Position numbers and translations under genes: made by a program. From positions 67,016 to 131,015 of the forward strand of contig JBMYVY010000005.1 in NCBI GenBank assembly GCA_049606855.1: DNA of 64,000 nt, read 5' to 3'. The notes beneath the pieces were generated by a model, which was given only the letters and a program-made list of their open reading frames with translations, made no database searches and had not been told where the DNA came from. The stretch is from JBELHR01 sp049606855 (GTDB taxonomy: Bacteria; Bacteroidota; Bacteroidia; Flavobacteriales; Flavobacteriaceae). Of the stretch, positions 34,791 to 43,797 are shown piece by piece. The first letter of the stretch is position 1. The number at the start of each line of letters is the position of its first letter.

Positions 34791-36017
34791 TTAAAAGATA
34801 CTTTTTTGTTTGGCCCCAATTAAAAAGGAAATGAGTAAAAGAACAAAAGAAGTAAGCATCAAACCATATCCAATATCGAGATGGTCCACGATAACACCAA
34901 TCGTCATCGTTAATGCAGCATTAGTAAGTGTATTAAAAGAGGATTGAACAGAGAGTACAGAGCTCAATATTTCTGGTTTAACTTCTCTCGCAATCATTCC
35001 TGTCAAAACCGGTTTACGGAGGTTTTCGACGATGAATATTCCTGAGAAAAATAGAAGCACCCCATAAATCCATTTTACTTCATAAAACAAACCGCTTAAA
35101 CTACCTGCCGCAAAAGCGATAACTAATGTCCAAGTGGAAAATTTTGCAAATTTTGCCTTCTCAAAATATTTAGCAGCCCTAGAAGCACGAGAGCTTAAAA
35201 GGTAAATAATGAAATAAACAACGCCAATTAACGCAGCCCCTCGCTCTTGATTGCTATAGTTCTTTAAAAAAGGCAAACTAATTACCAGGGTCATAAGCAT
35301 GGGTTGTATATAATCCTTGATTGATTTTAAATAGGCAGTTGAGAGTGCAGAAGAATTTACTATTAGTAACACCTTTATAGACTTGATGGCCTTCCAGAAA
35401 TTGATAAACGTATCCTTAAAACTTCGTGTTTCTTTCTTTTTGTTTGAAAAATTTAACTCATTCGGATAGGAAGCGATATTCAAAAAATTTAAAACATAAG
35501 GTACAATAGAAAGTATGAAAATACTGTGATAATCGTCGGTAAAAAGCACGATTCCACCTGCGATTAGAGAACTTACAGCCGATCCGAGTTGAGACCATGA
35601 ACGAGTTCCTCCATAATAGGTGATTTTTAGATCAGACCATCCGTTATTTTTAAGATAATCCATGATCATTCCTTTATGTGTACCGCTTCTAAAGGCATCT
35701 GCCAAGCCGTAAATGATCATGGCGATTAATAACAAAAAATAAGCATTTGCTGCATAAAGGATGTAAAATGCCAAAATGAAAAGGGCAAAAGCAATTAATA
35801 AAGAGGTTTTTCTCCCATAGGTGTCGGCAATTAAGCCTGAGGGAATTTCCATGAGATTTGTTGCAATTACCTTAGCGGTATACAAACTCGCAATTAAGGT
35901 ATATGAAAACCCCTTACCCAATAAATACACCATTAAAAAGGCCTCAAAAAACACGAGATTTTTCAGAAACCCATAAGCACAAAATTTTGCGTATTGGAGG
36001 TTTTTGTAATTGACCAT
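34791..36017 (-). CDS. Major facilitator superfamily transporter
   Basis: 408 aa, about 12 membrane helices. The loop 2-3 signature is MEIPSGLIADTYGRKTSLLI (G-x-x-x-D-x-x-G-R-K), diagnostic of the MFS. The central loop is short and basic (NKKKETRSFKD). Substrate is unknown. It is divergent from the GH13 amylase gene across a 215-base gap that holds a palindrome and a hairpin, so the pair may be co-regulated. Confidence 0.85.
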   Translation of the reverse strand: MVNYKNLQYAKFCAYGFLKNLVFFEAFLMVYLLGKGFSYTLIASLYTAKVIATNLMEIPSGLIADTYGRKTSLLIAFALFILAFYILYAANAYFLLLIAMIIYGLADAFRSGTHKGMIMDYLKNNGWSDLKITYYGGTRSWSQLGSAVSSLIAGGIVLFTDDYHSIFILSIVPYVLNFLNIASYPNELNFSNKKKETRSFKDTFINFWKAIKSIKVLLIVNSSALSTAYLKSIKDYIQPMLMTLVISLPFLKNYSNQERGAALIGVVYFIIYLLSSRASRAAKYFEKAKFAKFSTWTLVIAFAAGSLSGLFYEVKWIYGVLLFFSGIFIVENLRKPVLTGMIAREVKPEILSSVLSVQSSFNTLTNAALTMTIGVIVDHLDIGYGLMLTSFVLLLISFLIGAKQKSIF

Positions 36018-36033
36018 GTTTAAAGATAATCAA

Positions 36034-36053
36034 AAGGCCTCAATTTCTTGAGG
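36034..36053 (-). other. Hairpin with GAAA loop in the MFS gene leader
   Basis: On the minus strand GGCCTCAA-GAAA-TTGAGGCC is followed by TTTTG, 16 bases before the MFS ATG. It resembles a short terminator or attenuator, and the GAAA loop is a stable tetraloop. No upstream gene explains it. Confidence 0.5.
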
Positions 36054-36066
36054 CCCACGAATCAAT

Positions 36067-36078
36067 TTGCTGCAGCAA
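36067..36078. promoter_or_regulatory. 12-bp palindrome between the MFS and amylase genes
   Basis: TTGCTGCAGCAA is a perfect 12-bp palindrome in the intergenic region between the divergent genes, plausibly a repressor site. Confidence 0.4.
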
Positions 36079-36220
36079 GTTTCCAAACAAATAAACCTTT
36101 TGATTCATATTAAGGACTCAGGTTTTTCTAAATAGTTGCAGGAAAAGTGAATTTTTAGCCAAAAAAACATCAAAAGAAGGTTAAAAAGAGACTCTAATTT
36201 AGATACAACAATAAATAGAT

Positions 36221-36228
36221 TAAATTTG
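36221..36228 (+). promoter_or_regulatory. -7 promoter element four bases before the amylase start
   Basis: TAAATTTG fits TAnnTTTG. The ATG at 36233 lies four bases on, so the mRNA would have almost no leader. Confidence 0.55.
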
Positions 36229-36232
36229 TGAT

Positions 36233-38098
36233 ATGAGAAATTTAATTACAGCAGTGCTTTTTTTGAGTCTATCTTTTTTGACTCATGCACAAGGGAAAAT
36301 AGATAGAATTGAACCTGGATTCTGGTGGGTGAATATGAATAACACTGAACTTCAAATAATGGTTCATGGAAAAAATATTGACCAATTGAATCCTACAATC
36401 AATTATGATGGAGTAGTTCTTCAAGAGGTTATTAAGGTGAGTAATCCAAATTATTTGTTTTTGAACTTACAAATTAACCCTTCTGCTGTGGCCGGTAATT
36501 TTGATATTGATTTTTATAAAAAGAAGAAGAAAGTATACTCTTATAACTATGAGTTAAAAGAGCGTAAGGCTCATTCTTCCGAGTGTCAGGGATTTGATAA
36601 TAGTGACGTTGTATATTTAATTACGCCTGACCGATTTGCAAATGGTGATTCTTCAAATGACCATGTGGACGGAATGTATGCTGATACAGATCGAACGGTA
36701 AAAGACAAAAGGCATGGAGGAGATATAAGAGGAATTATTAATGAATTAGATTATATCGAAGAGATGGGCTTCACAGGAATCTGGATTTGTCCTCTTTTAG
36801 AGAGTAATCAAAAAGAATACTCTTATCATGGATATGCCATTACCGATTATTACAAAATAGATCCGCGTTACGGAACTAATGAGGACTATCTTGAGTTGGT
36901 CGAAAAGGCAAATGATAAAGGCATTAAAATTATCATGGATCAAGTGGCCAACCACAATGGAAAATATCACTATTGGACTAACGATCTTCCTACAAAAGAC
37001 TGGTACCACCAAAGTGATAAGATGGATGACCCGCAGTACACTACTCATGCGCGAACGACATTAGCAGACCCACATGCACCAGCTTCAGAAAAAAAGGCAT
37101 TTTCAGACGGTTGGTTTGTTGATCGTATGCCTGACTTGAATCAATCAAATCCTTTACTTGCAACTTATTTAATTCAAAATTCAATTTTTTGGATTGAATA
37201 TGCTGGTCTTCAAGGAATACGACAGGATACTTATTCTTATCCAGATGCAAACTTTATGAATGAGTGGTCAAAAGCGATAATGGAAGAATACCCTAACTTT
37301 AATATTGTTGGTGAAGAATGGTCTTATAATCCAGCAATTGTTGCAAGATGGCAAAGAGGTAAGGTAAATGCAGATGGTTTTGTTTCCAATGCACCGAGTA
37401 TGATGGATTTCCCAAACCAAGAAGCCATAGTTAATTCTTTGAACAAGGAGAATGAAAATTCTTGGTCAAGTAGTTTTGATGATATTTATTTGATGTTGTC
37501 TAATGATTTTTTATATGCGGATCCAAGCAATTTGATGACCTTATTAGACAATCATGATATGCCTCGAATTTACGATCAATTGAATCAGAATAATGATTTA
37601 TTGGAAATGGCACTCATTTTTCTTTATACAAACCGAGGTATTCCTCAGATATATTACGGAACAGAAATCTTAATGTCTTTTCCAGAAAACCCAGGAGATC
37701 ATGGAGGTTTGAGAATAGACATGCCTGGCGGTTGGGATGGTGATCCAGTTAATGCTTTTTCAGGAAGAGGGTTAACTGATGAGCAGAAACATACTCAGGA
37801 ATTCATTAAAAGATTAAATCAATTAAGAACAAATCACAAGGTACTTCAGGACGGAGAGCTCTATCATTACAGCCCTAAAGATGAGGTTTATGTGATCTTT
37901 AGAGTAAATGAAGAAGAGACCTTTGTGTCAATTTTTAATAAAAATAAAGAATCCGTAACCTTAGACTTATCTCGTTTTGAAGAATTAATTCAAGGTGCGG
38001 AACACGGAATAGATTACTTGACTAACACAGACTATAACATTAAGCAAGGAAGCATTGAAGTTTCAGGAACTTCAGCCTTGATTTTACAATTGAAGTAA
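36233..38098 (+). CDS. GH13 alpha-amylase / neopullulanase-like enzyme, secreted
   Basis: 621 aa. A signal peptide ends THAQ. An N-terminal beta-sandwich (about 20-115) is typical of the cyclomaltodextrinase-neopullulanase group. The GH13 barrel has DRFANGDSSNDHVDG (calcium region), IIMDQVANHNG, catalytic nucleophile Asp332 in GIRQDTYSYPD, acid/base Glu361 in NIVGEEW, and Asp442 in LLDNHDMPR. It likely hydrolyses alpha-1,4-glucans. No SusC/SusD pair is near, so this is not a typical polysaccharide utilisation locus. Confidence 0.92.
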   Translation: MRNLITAVLFLSLSFLTHAQGKIDRIEPGFWWVNMNNTELQIMVHGKNIDQLNPTINYDGVVLQEVIKVSNPNYLFLNLQINPSAVAGNFDIDFYKKKKKVYSYNYELKERKAHSSECQGFDNSDVVYLITPDRFANGDSSNDHVDGMYADTDRTVKDKRHGGDIRGIINELDYIEEMGFTGIWICPLLESNQKEYSYHGYAITDYYKIDPRYGTNEDYLELVEKANDKGIKIIMDQVANHNGKYHYWTNDLPTKDWYHQSDKMDDPQYTTHARTTLADPHAPASEKKAFSDGWFVDRMPDLNQSNPLLATYLIQNSIFWIEYAGLQGIRQDTYSYPDANFMNEWSKAIMEEYPNFNIVGEEWSYNPAIVARWQRGKVNADGFVSNAPSMMDFPNQEAIVNSLNKENENSWSSSFDDIYLMLSNDFLYADPSNLMTLLDNHDMPRIYDQLNQNNDLLEMALIFLYTNRGIPQIYYGTEILMSFPENPGDHGGLRIDMPGGWDGDPVNAFSGRGLTDEQKHTQEFIKRLNQLRTNHKVLQDGELYHYSPKDEVYVIFRVNEEETFVSIFNKNKESVTLDLSRFEELIQGAEHGIDYLTNTDYNIKQGSIEVSGTSALILQLK

Positions 38099-38125
38099 GA
38101 TATAGTGAAGTATATCGATTTAAAT

Positions 38126-38159
38126 AAAAGCGACACCTCAAAAAGGTGTCGCTTTTTTA
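38126..38159. terminator. Bidirectional terminator between the amylase and DLH genes
   Basis: AAAAGCGACACCT faces AGGTGTCGCTTTT around CAAAA, flanked by T-runs on both strands. Confidence 0.92.
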
Positions 38160-39029
38160 TTATTTAAGGTAAGTCTCAAAGAATTTGAGTGTTCTTTCCC
38201 AACTTAAATTGGCTGCCTTTTCATCGTATCTTGGAGTGGTGTTATTATGAAACCCGTGATTTACTCCTTCATACATATACATTTCATAGATTTTTTTGTT
38301 TTCATCCAAAGCCTCTTTATAAGCGGGCCATCCTGCATTGACACGAGTATCTAAACTCGCGTATTGAAGGCATAGGGGCACTTGAACTTCTGCTGTTTGC
38401 TGAGCGTCCAATTGCCTTCCGTAATAAGGGACAGCAGCTTTTAATTCTGGACATCGATAAGCCATCATATTGGAAATCCATCCTCCAAAACAAAAACCAA
38501 CAACGGCGATGTTTCCATTACAATCCGGATGGTCTTGCAAGTAGTTAACTGCTGCGATGAAGTCTTCAAGCATTTCCATAGGATCCCTTTGACGCTGTAG
38601 CGTTCTTCCTTCATCATCGTTGCCTGGATAGCCTCCAAGAGGAGTAAGAGCATCAGGGGCAATGGAAACATAACCTTCCAAGGCAGTGCGTCTTCCTACA
38701 TCTTCTATATAAGGATTTAAGCCTCTATTTTCATGGACTACAATTACTCCAGGCAGGGCGTTTTTCAGATTTACGGGTTTAGAAAGCAGTCCTTTCATAG
38801 TTCCTGCTCCTTTTGGAGAATCATACTCAACAAAAGTGGAGTCCAACCTAGGATCATCAGTTTTGATTAATCTGTTTTCTTCATATTTGGGCAACATATG
38901 GCCCATTAAAGCAGAAGCTGTGAGTCCTCCGATTGTGAATTTGGCTAACTTATTTGCAAACTGTCTTCTCGATATTTCATTGTGCGCATAATCGTCATAG
39001 AGGTCCATGACTTCTTGAGGTATTTTCAT
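38160..39029 (-). CDS. Dienelactone hydrolase family protein, Tat-exported
   Basis: 289 aa. A Tat-type signal lies at about 18-45 (EISRRQFANKLAKFTIGGLT). The alpha/beta-hydrolase has nucleophile Cys180 in VGFCFGGW, as in dienelactone hydrolases, Asp in SLDTRVNAGW and His in VNHGFHNNT. Last gene of the seven-gene minus-strand operon (38160-44268): its start overlaps the quinone-reductase stop by four bases. Exported hydrolysis of a ring-opened or ester product is plausible but unproven. Confidence 0.85.
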   Translation of the reverse strand: MKIPQEVMDLYDDYAHNEISRRQFANKLAKFTIGGLTASALMGHMLPKYEENRLIKTDDPRLDSTFVEYDSPKGAGTMKGLLSKPVNLKNALPGVIVVHENRGLNPYIEDVGRRTALEGYVSIAPDALTPLGGYPGNDDEGRTLQRQRDPMEMLEDFIAAVNYLQDHPDCNGNIAVVGFCFGGWISNMMAYRCPELKAAVPYYGRQLDAQQTAEVQVPLCLQYASLDTRVNAGWPAYKEALDENKKIYEMYMYEGVNHGFHNNTTPRYDEKAANLSWERTLKFFETYLK

Positions 39030-39607
39030 AGGGTTTGGTTAAGATGATTATTGAATAATTGTATGTCTTTTTCAAATTGTAAGTCCTTGACCACATCAAA
39101 AAAATGAAATGAAGGAAGTTGACTTAGCCCAATAAAGCTACACATTTTATGAAAACCATAGAAAACTCCTTCATCAGGGGGCCGCTCATACATAAGTTCT
39201 CCAGGTTTATAGAAGGCCTCATAGGGAGCATTCCAAGTTGAGATTAACATATAACGGGTAGATTTAAGCAAGCCGCCATTCCCATAATTTAATTTAGGAG
39301 TGTCTTGATGTCTACCGTCATTTGCGTAAATTTTTCCTCTTCCTTTTGAGAACACTTGATCTAAATAACCTTTAAATGGATAGGGTAAGCCGAACCACCA
39401 AACCGGGGTATGAAACACTATAAGATCAGCCCAAACAAATTTCTCAACCTCTTCATTTAGATCTTGAATTTCATCGACATGACTCAATTGGATTTCTGCA
39501 TTTTTACTTTTTAAAAACAACTGAATTTGGTCACTAATACTTTGATTAAGGGTTCCAGAATTTTGATCGAAAACTCTTGAGCTACCATCAATAATTAATA
39601 CTTTCAT
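39026..39607 (-). CDS. NAD(P)H quinone oxidoreductase (MdaB-like)
   Basis: 193 aa flavodoxin-fold protein. Features include IFHTPVWWFGLPYPFKGYLDQVF, typical of the MdaB / NQO family (flavin and quinone site), and WNAPYEAF. Probably reduces quinones by two electrons using NAD(P)H. Its start codon overlaps the CDGSH-gene stop by one base, and the DLH start overlaps its own stop, so it is translationally coupled in the operon. Confidence 0.82.
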   Translation of the reverse strand: MKVLIIDGSSRVFDQNSGTLNQSISDQIQLFLKSKNAEIQLSHVDEIQDLNEEVEKFVWADLIVFHTPVWWFGLPYPFKGYLDQVFSKGRGKIYANDGRHQDTPKLNYGNGGLLKSTRYMLISTWNAPYEAFYKPGELMYERPPDEGVFYGFHKMCSFIGLSQLPSFHFFDVVKDLQFEKDIQLFNNHLNQTL

Positions 39608-40290
39608 TATGGGTAATTGGCTTTAAATTTCATAGAAGCGTGGGTGCCATCACAAAAAGGTTTATTTCCAGATTCGCCACAACGACAGATTACTTTTTTA
39701 TTTGATAATGGAAAAAATTCTCCTTGGTCATCAATAAGTTCAACAGGACCTTCAACCTGAATTCCTCCACTTATTTGCAGTCCCGCATCTTCAATTAAAC
39801 CAAGAGCTTCAGTTCGAATAAGTTCTAGAGATTTACCTGTTTTTCTGCTCCATGCTATCAGCCTTCCTGATGGGCAATCTTCTGCTTCTTGCTTTGCTAA
39901 TTCATCATCTTTTTCTCCTGAAGGATATTCAGCGAGCCTCCAGACAGATCCATTTGGGTCGCAAAACCGAGCATAAGCACAGAGCTTTTCTTTGTCCGTA
40001 AGAATAATTCGTGGTCCATCAATCTGACCAGTCCCTCCATAAGGGTATTCTTCATGCGAGGAGGTACAGGTACCATCAAAACCTTCCACTTCGTGACTTC
40101 CGTCACAATAGGGTGCGTTTGCTGATTTTCCACAGCGACACAGGTAGATTTCATCTTTGTCTGAACTCAGCTGAGGTTCTTTCCATTTTACCGATTCTCC
40201 CTTTTCGTTTGGAATAATGGTCTTTTGTTTTAATTTAATAGCTCCCTTTACTTGATAGGGACCATTTTTGAATACGTTGATTTTTGTCAT
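39607..40290 (-). CDS. Double CDGSH iron-sulfur protein with central Fer4_19-like domain
   Basis: 227 aa. Two CDGSH-type [2Fe-2S] motifs, LCRCGKSANAPYCDGSHEVEGF-like near residue 50-70 and ICRCGESGNKPFCDGTHASMKF-like near the C-terminus (each C-x-C-x8-C-D-G-[ST]-H). Between them is a DUF1271/Fer4_19 type stretch with CAYARFCDPNGSVW and EDCPSGRL. It is a predicted cytosolic electron-transfer protein. It sits between the molybdenum enzyme and the quinone reductase, suggesting a link in electron flow. Confidence 0.88.
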   Translation of the reverse strand: MTKINVFKNGPYQVKGAIKLKQKTIIPNEKGESVKWKEPQLSSDKDEIYLCRCGKSANAPYCDGSHEVEGFDGTCTSSHEEYPYGGTGQIDGPRIILTDKEKLCAYARFCDPNGSVWRLAEYPSGEKDDELAKQEAEDCPSGRLIAWSRKTGKSLELIRTEALGLIEDAGLQISGGIQVEGPVELIDDQGEFFPLSNKKVICRCGESGNKPFCDGTHASMKFKANYP

Positions 40291-40291
40291 A

Positions 40292-42466
40292 TTAAACTAA
40301 TCCATGATCGACAAGGGGTAGACTTCTATAGCGCTTTCCTGTAGCTGCATAAATTGCGTTTACAATTGCAGGTGCAATTACAGGGACACCCGGTTCTCCG
40401 ACACCAGTCGGTTTCGCATCAGATTCTATAATTTCCACATGAACATCAGGGGCCTGAGCCATGCGAACCATTTGATAATCATTAAAATTGTTTTGTTCAA
40501 TAGCGCCATCTTTCGCTGTTATTTTCCCATAATAAGCCAAGGACATTCCGAAAATTGCAGCACCTTGCATCTGGGAATTTATAGTGTCCTTATTAATGGC
40601 TAAACCACAGTCAATGACAGTATGAATTTTTTCTACATTCACTTTTCCATTTTTCACAGACACTTCTACCACTGAAGCAACATAAGACAAAAATGAATAT
40701 TGAAGAGCAATCCCACGAGCATGACCCTTAGGGAGAGGACTTCCCCAAGAGGCGTTTTTTGCTGCCTTTTTAAGCACATTTTTTAAGCGCGCTGTGTCGT
40801 ATTTATATTCGTTGTTAGTATCTTCAATTCGATCAGGACCGATTAATTTTAATCTAAATTCAAGAGGGTCTTCGCCAGCTTGGGCAGCCAATTCATCAAT
40901 AAAGACATTCACGCTGAAGCCATGAGGTATATTTATAACGGAGCGCAACCAACCAATTCTCACATGAGCAGGCGCTTTTCCTGTGGCGACCTTCATATTT
41001 GGTAAAACATATGGAATATTAGTAGCAGAGGAAGATTCCCATCCCATTGGACTTGAAACCAAAGGGGTAAAAGTTGAACCTATAGAAGGAAAAGCAAATC
41101 GATGGTCCCAGGCGCTTACTTTTCCTGTTTTATCTAATCCACCACGCATGTATTGTGCAGCTACTGTATGATAATAAGAATGTTTTACATCATCTTCTCG
41201 TGTCCAAACCACTTGAACTGGAGCTTTAATCGCTTTTGATACCGCAACAGCCTCTATAATATAATCGGGTTTGGATTTCCTACCAAAGCCTCCTCCAAGA
41301 AAAGTTACATTCATGGTGACCCTGTCCTCGTCCATACCTAAGAACTCGGCAACTTCTCGTCTCGCGGTTTGAGGATCTTGAGTTGGAGCCCAAACCTCAC
41401 ACCGGTCTCTTTCAACATGTGCAACTGCATTGGGAACTTCCATAGGGGTATGAACCAAATGAGGTGTTCTATACTCTACTTCAAGCGTTTTGGAAGCCTC
41501 ATTAAAGGCCTTTTCAAAATCACCATCATCCTTAATGAAATCGGGATCATTTTTGATGTTATTCATCATCATCTCCATATATTCCTCAGTGTTATAGCTA
41601 CCATTTTTTCCAGGGTCCCAAACAGGATTTAATTTTGATTTCCCTTGAAAAACCGACCAGGTATTTGACCCGACAACCGCAACACCTCCTAGGCAACCGA
41701 AAGGTTTTTCATACCGCGGAATGACTAAAACTTCATCCACGCCTTCAACCTCCAAGGCCCTATCTCTTTCAAAGGATTTCACCTTACCAAAAGTTACTGG
41801 AGGACGCTCGATAGCTGCGAATTTCATACCAGGTAAACGCTTATCTAAACCGAATACTGCAGCTCCATTTGCATAGGCTTCAACATCAATTGACGGCAAA
41901 TATTTACCGATGTATTTAAATTTTTTCGGATCCTTGTATATCAACTTTTTCGGACGATCCAATTTAGAGGCATCACTTACTAGGTCCCCAAAGGCAATTG
42001 ATTTATTAGAACCTTTTAAATGGACCTCATGATCTTCGGCATAACATTGATCAATAGCAACCTGCCAATTATTAGCTGCCGCCTGAATCAACATCATACG
42101 CGCCATTGCACCCATTTCTCTCATGGTCTCATAGAGATATCGCACTGATCTGGAGCCGTCGGTATTTTGATCACCATACTTTTTGTCTCCCACCGCTTGA
42201 ACAATTTCAACCTTATCCCAGCTGGCCTCCATTTCATCCGCAATAATAGAGGTCAAAGAGGTTCTTACACCATTACCCATTTCCGATCTGGACGCCACCA
42301 AAAACAACTGTCCATCAGAGCGTAACTGCACAAATAAATTTGGATCAAAAAATTCAGATGGAACATTCATAGCGTCCATATTACAAGCCAAAATTAATCC
42401 TCCTGAGGCAAGACCCACAGATTTGATAAACCCTCTTCTCGATATATTTCTTATTTCTCTTTTCAT
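40292..42466 (-). CDS. Molybdenum hydroxylase large subunit (isoquinoline 1-oxidoreductase IorB type), Tat-exported
   Basis: 724 aa. An N-terminal twin-arginine signal has SRRGFIKSVGLASGG (Tat) and then GLILAC. Molybdopterin-binding features: TFLGGGFGRKSKPDY, RIGWLRSVINIPHGF and the C-terminal GVGEPGVPVIAPAIVNAIYAATG. It belongs to the xanthine dehydrogenase family, IorB/aldehyde-dehydrogenase branch, which hydroxylates N-heterocycles or aldehydes. No FAD subunit is next to it. Electrons would leave by the small subunit to a periplasmic carrier. Confidence 0.9.
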   Translation of the reverse strand: MKREIRNISRRGFIKSVGLASGGLILACNMDAMNVPSEFFDPNLFVQLRSDGQLFLVASRSEMGNGVRTSLTSIIADEMEASWDKVEIVQAVGDKKYGDQNTDGSRSVRYLYETMREMGAMARMMLIQAAANNWQVAIDQCYAEDHEVHLKGSNKSIAFGDLVSDASKLDRPKKLIYKDPKKFKYIGKYLPSIDVEAYANGAAVFGLDKRLPGMKFAAIERPPVTFGKVKSFERDRALEVEGVDEVLVIPRYEKPFGCLGGVAVVGSNTWSVFQGKSKLNPVWDPGKNGSYNTEEYMEMMMNNIKNDPDFIKDDGDFEKAFNEASKTLEVEYRTPHLVHTPMEVPNAVAHVERDRCEVWAPTQDPQTARREVAEFLGMDEDRVTMNVTFLGGGFGRKSKPDYIIEAVAVSKAIKAPVQVVWTREDDVKHSYYHTVAAQYMRGGLDKTGKVSAWDHRFAFPSIGSTFTPLVSSPMGWESSSATNIPYVLPNMKVATGKAPAHVRIGWLRSVINIPHGFSVNVFIDELAAQAGEDPLEFRLKLIGPDRIEDTNNEYKYDTARLKNVLKKAAKNASWGSPLPKGHARGIALQYSFLSYVASVVEVSVKNGKVNVEKIHTVIDCGLAINKDTINSQMQGAAIFGMSLAYYGKITAKDGAIEQNNFNDYQMVRMAQAPDVHVEIIESDAKPTGVGEPGVPVIAPAIVNAIYAATGKRYRSLPLVDHGLV

Positions 42467-42469
42467 GGT

Positions 42470-42910
42470 TTAGGCGTTTTTTACAGCATTTCTAATCCGT
42501 TCGTAAGTTCCACACCTGCAAATATTTCTCGAGAGTTCTGCCTTGATTTGTTCATCCGAAGGGTTTGAATTTTTCTTGAGCAAAGCTGTTGCGGTGATCA
42601 GCTGCCCAGGTTGACAAAATCCACATTGAGGAACATTAAAACTCTTCCACGATTTTTGAAGCCTTTCTAAATCATCATCCTTGCCCTCAATGGTCATTAT
42701 TTCCGTACCTTCTTCAATACCATTTGCTTTGATTTGACAGGAATTTATGGCTTGTCCGTCCATTAAGACCATACAAGCTCCACATAGACCTTTTCCACAC
42801 CCAAACTTGGTTCCAGTATATCCAATAATATCTCTGATTACCCATAATAAAGGCATATCATTTGGAACATCTACTTGATGGTTTTGGCCATTGATATTTA
42901 ATGTTTTCAT
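42470..42910 (-). CDS. Molybdenum hydroxylase small subunit, two [2Fe-2S] clusters (IorA type)
   Basis: 146 aa. The first cluster is plant-ferredoxin type (GCGKGLCGACMVLMDG, then SC), the second is the four-helix cluster with QCGFCQPGQL and NICRCGTYERIRNAV, the arrangement found in XdhC/IorA small subunits. It passes electrons from the molybdenum site. It precedes the large-subunit gene by three bases. Confidence 0.93.
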   Translation of the reverse strand: MKTLNINGQNHQVDVPNDMPLLWVIRDIIGYTGTKFGCGKGLCGACMVLMDGQAINSCQIKANGIEEGTEIMTIEGKDDDLERLQKSWKSFNVPQCGFCQPGQLITATALLKKNSNPSDEQIKAELSRNICRCGTYERIRNAVKNA

Positions 42911-42913
42911 GTA

Positions 42914-43795
42914 TTATTTATTAAATTCTTTAAAATTGATTGAAGGATCATAATCATTATTTGTTTTTAGTGCATGCAATTCAGATCGAGGATCTCTTGC
43001 ACGAATTACAGGAAACCCCAATTGCACATACCACGGCTCTTTGATTTGATTCCACGCACCAAAGCGTTGAGGATATTTACGAGTGATTTTTGCAGTTTTA
43101 AAAATCATATCCCAAATAAATAAGAGATTACCATAGTTTCCATTTGGATGTGAAACCTCATCTTCTTCAGTCAGTCCATGATGGGCAAAGTGAGTGGCAG
43201 GAGTCGAAATTGTCCTTTCGACTATCCAAGCAACTGGTTTTAAAATAGTGTATTTATATAATATTCTATCCCATTTAGTTTCGCTATGCGCAAGTAAAAT
43301 GACCGTTAATTTAATTGGAAGGTAGAACAAATAGACCTTAGCCAAACCAAGATAAACCAGAATCGCTGAGAACCATATTCCCGGCATGAGCGCATAATAT
43401 AAAACCGCATTTCTATAAGTGACTAATACTCCCATTTGCTCAACAACATGATGAGGACGATGTAATTTCCACATTAATTTAGAGCTATGCGAAAGCCTAT
43501 GCCACCAATATTGCATCATATCATCAAAAATTAAGAGCAGGATAATTTTTATCCAAATATTTAAATTTATCAACGCATCAGAGGCTTCTGGAAAGAACAT
43601 ATCCATGGAAAGAAAAACAAATAAAAATATAGCCGGTTGAATGAATGTAGGAAGTAGAAGAAGGCTCAATATTTCAATGGTAAAATCATTTTTACTGCGC
43701 TTTCCATCGTGATACACGCCACTCCATGCTTCAATTCCTCCCAACAACAGCAGCACCAAAACCACTGTGCCTTTTGACCAAATTTGTGTATCCAT
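42914..43795 (-). CDS. Sterol desaturase / fatty acid hydroxylase family membrane protein
   Basis: 293 aa, several membrane helices, with histidine clusters of the di-iron hydroxylase family: WWHRLSHSS, KLHRPHH and HFAHHG. Such enzymes insert oxygen into lipids, sterols or hydrocarbon chains. Gene spacing to the neighbours is 2-3 bases, which suggests a hydroxylation step in the same pathway as the molybdenum enzyme. Confidence 0.87.
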   Translation of the reverse strand: MDTQIWSKGTVVLVLLLLGGIEAWSGVYHDGKRSKNDFTIEILSLLLLPTFIQPAIFLFVFLSMDMFFPEASDALINLNIWIKIILLLIFDDMMQYWWHRLSHSSKLMWKLHRPHHVVEQMGVLVTYRNAVLYYALMPGIWFSAILVYLGLAKVYLFYLPIKLTVILLAHSETKWDRILYKYTILKPVAWIVERTISTPATHFAHHGLTEEDEVSHPNGNYGNLLFIWDMIFKTAKITRKYPQRFGAWNQIKEPWYVQLGFPVIRARDPRSELHALKTNNDYDPSINFKEFNK

Positions 43796-43797
43796 GC

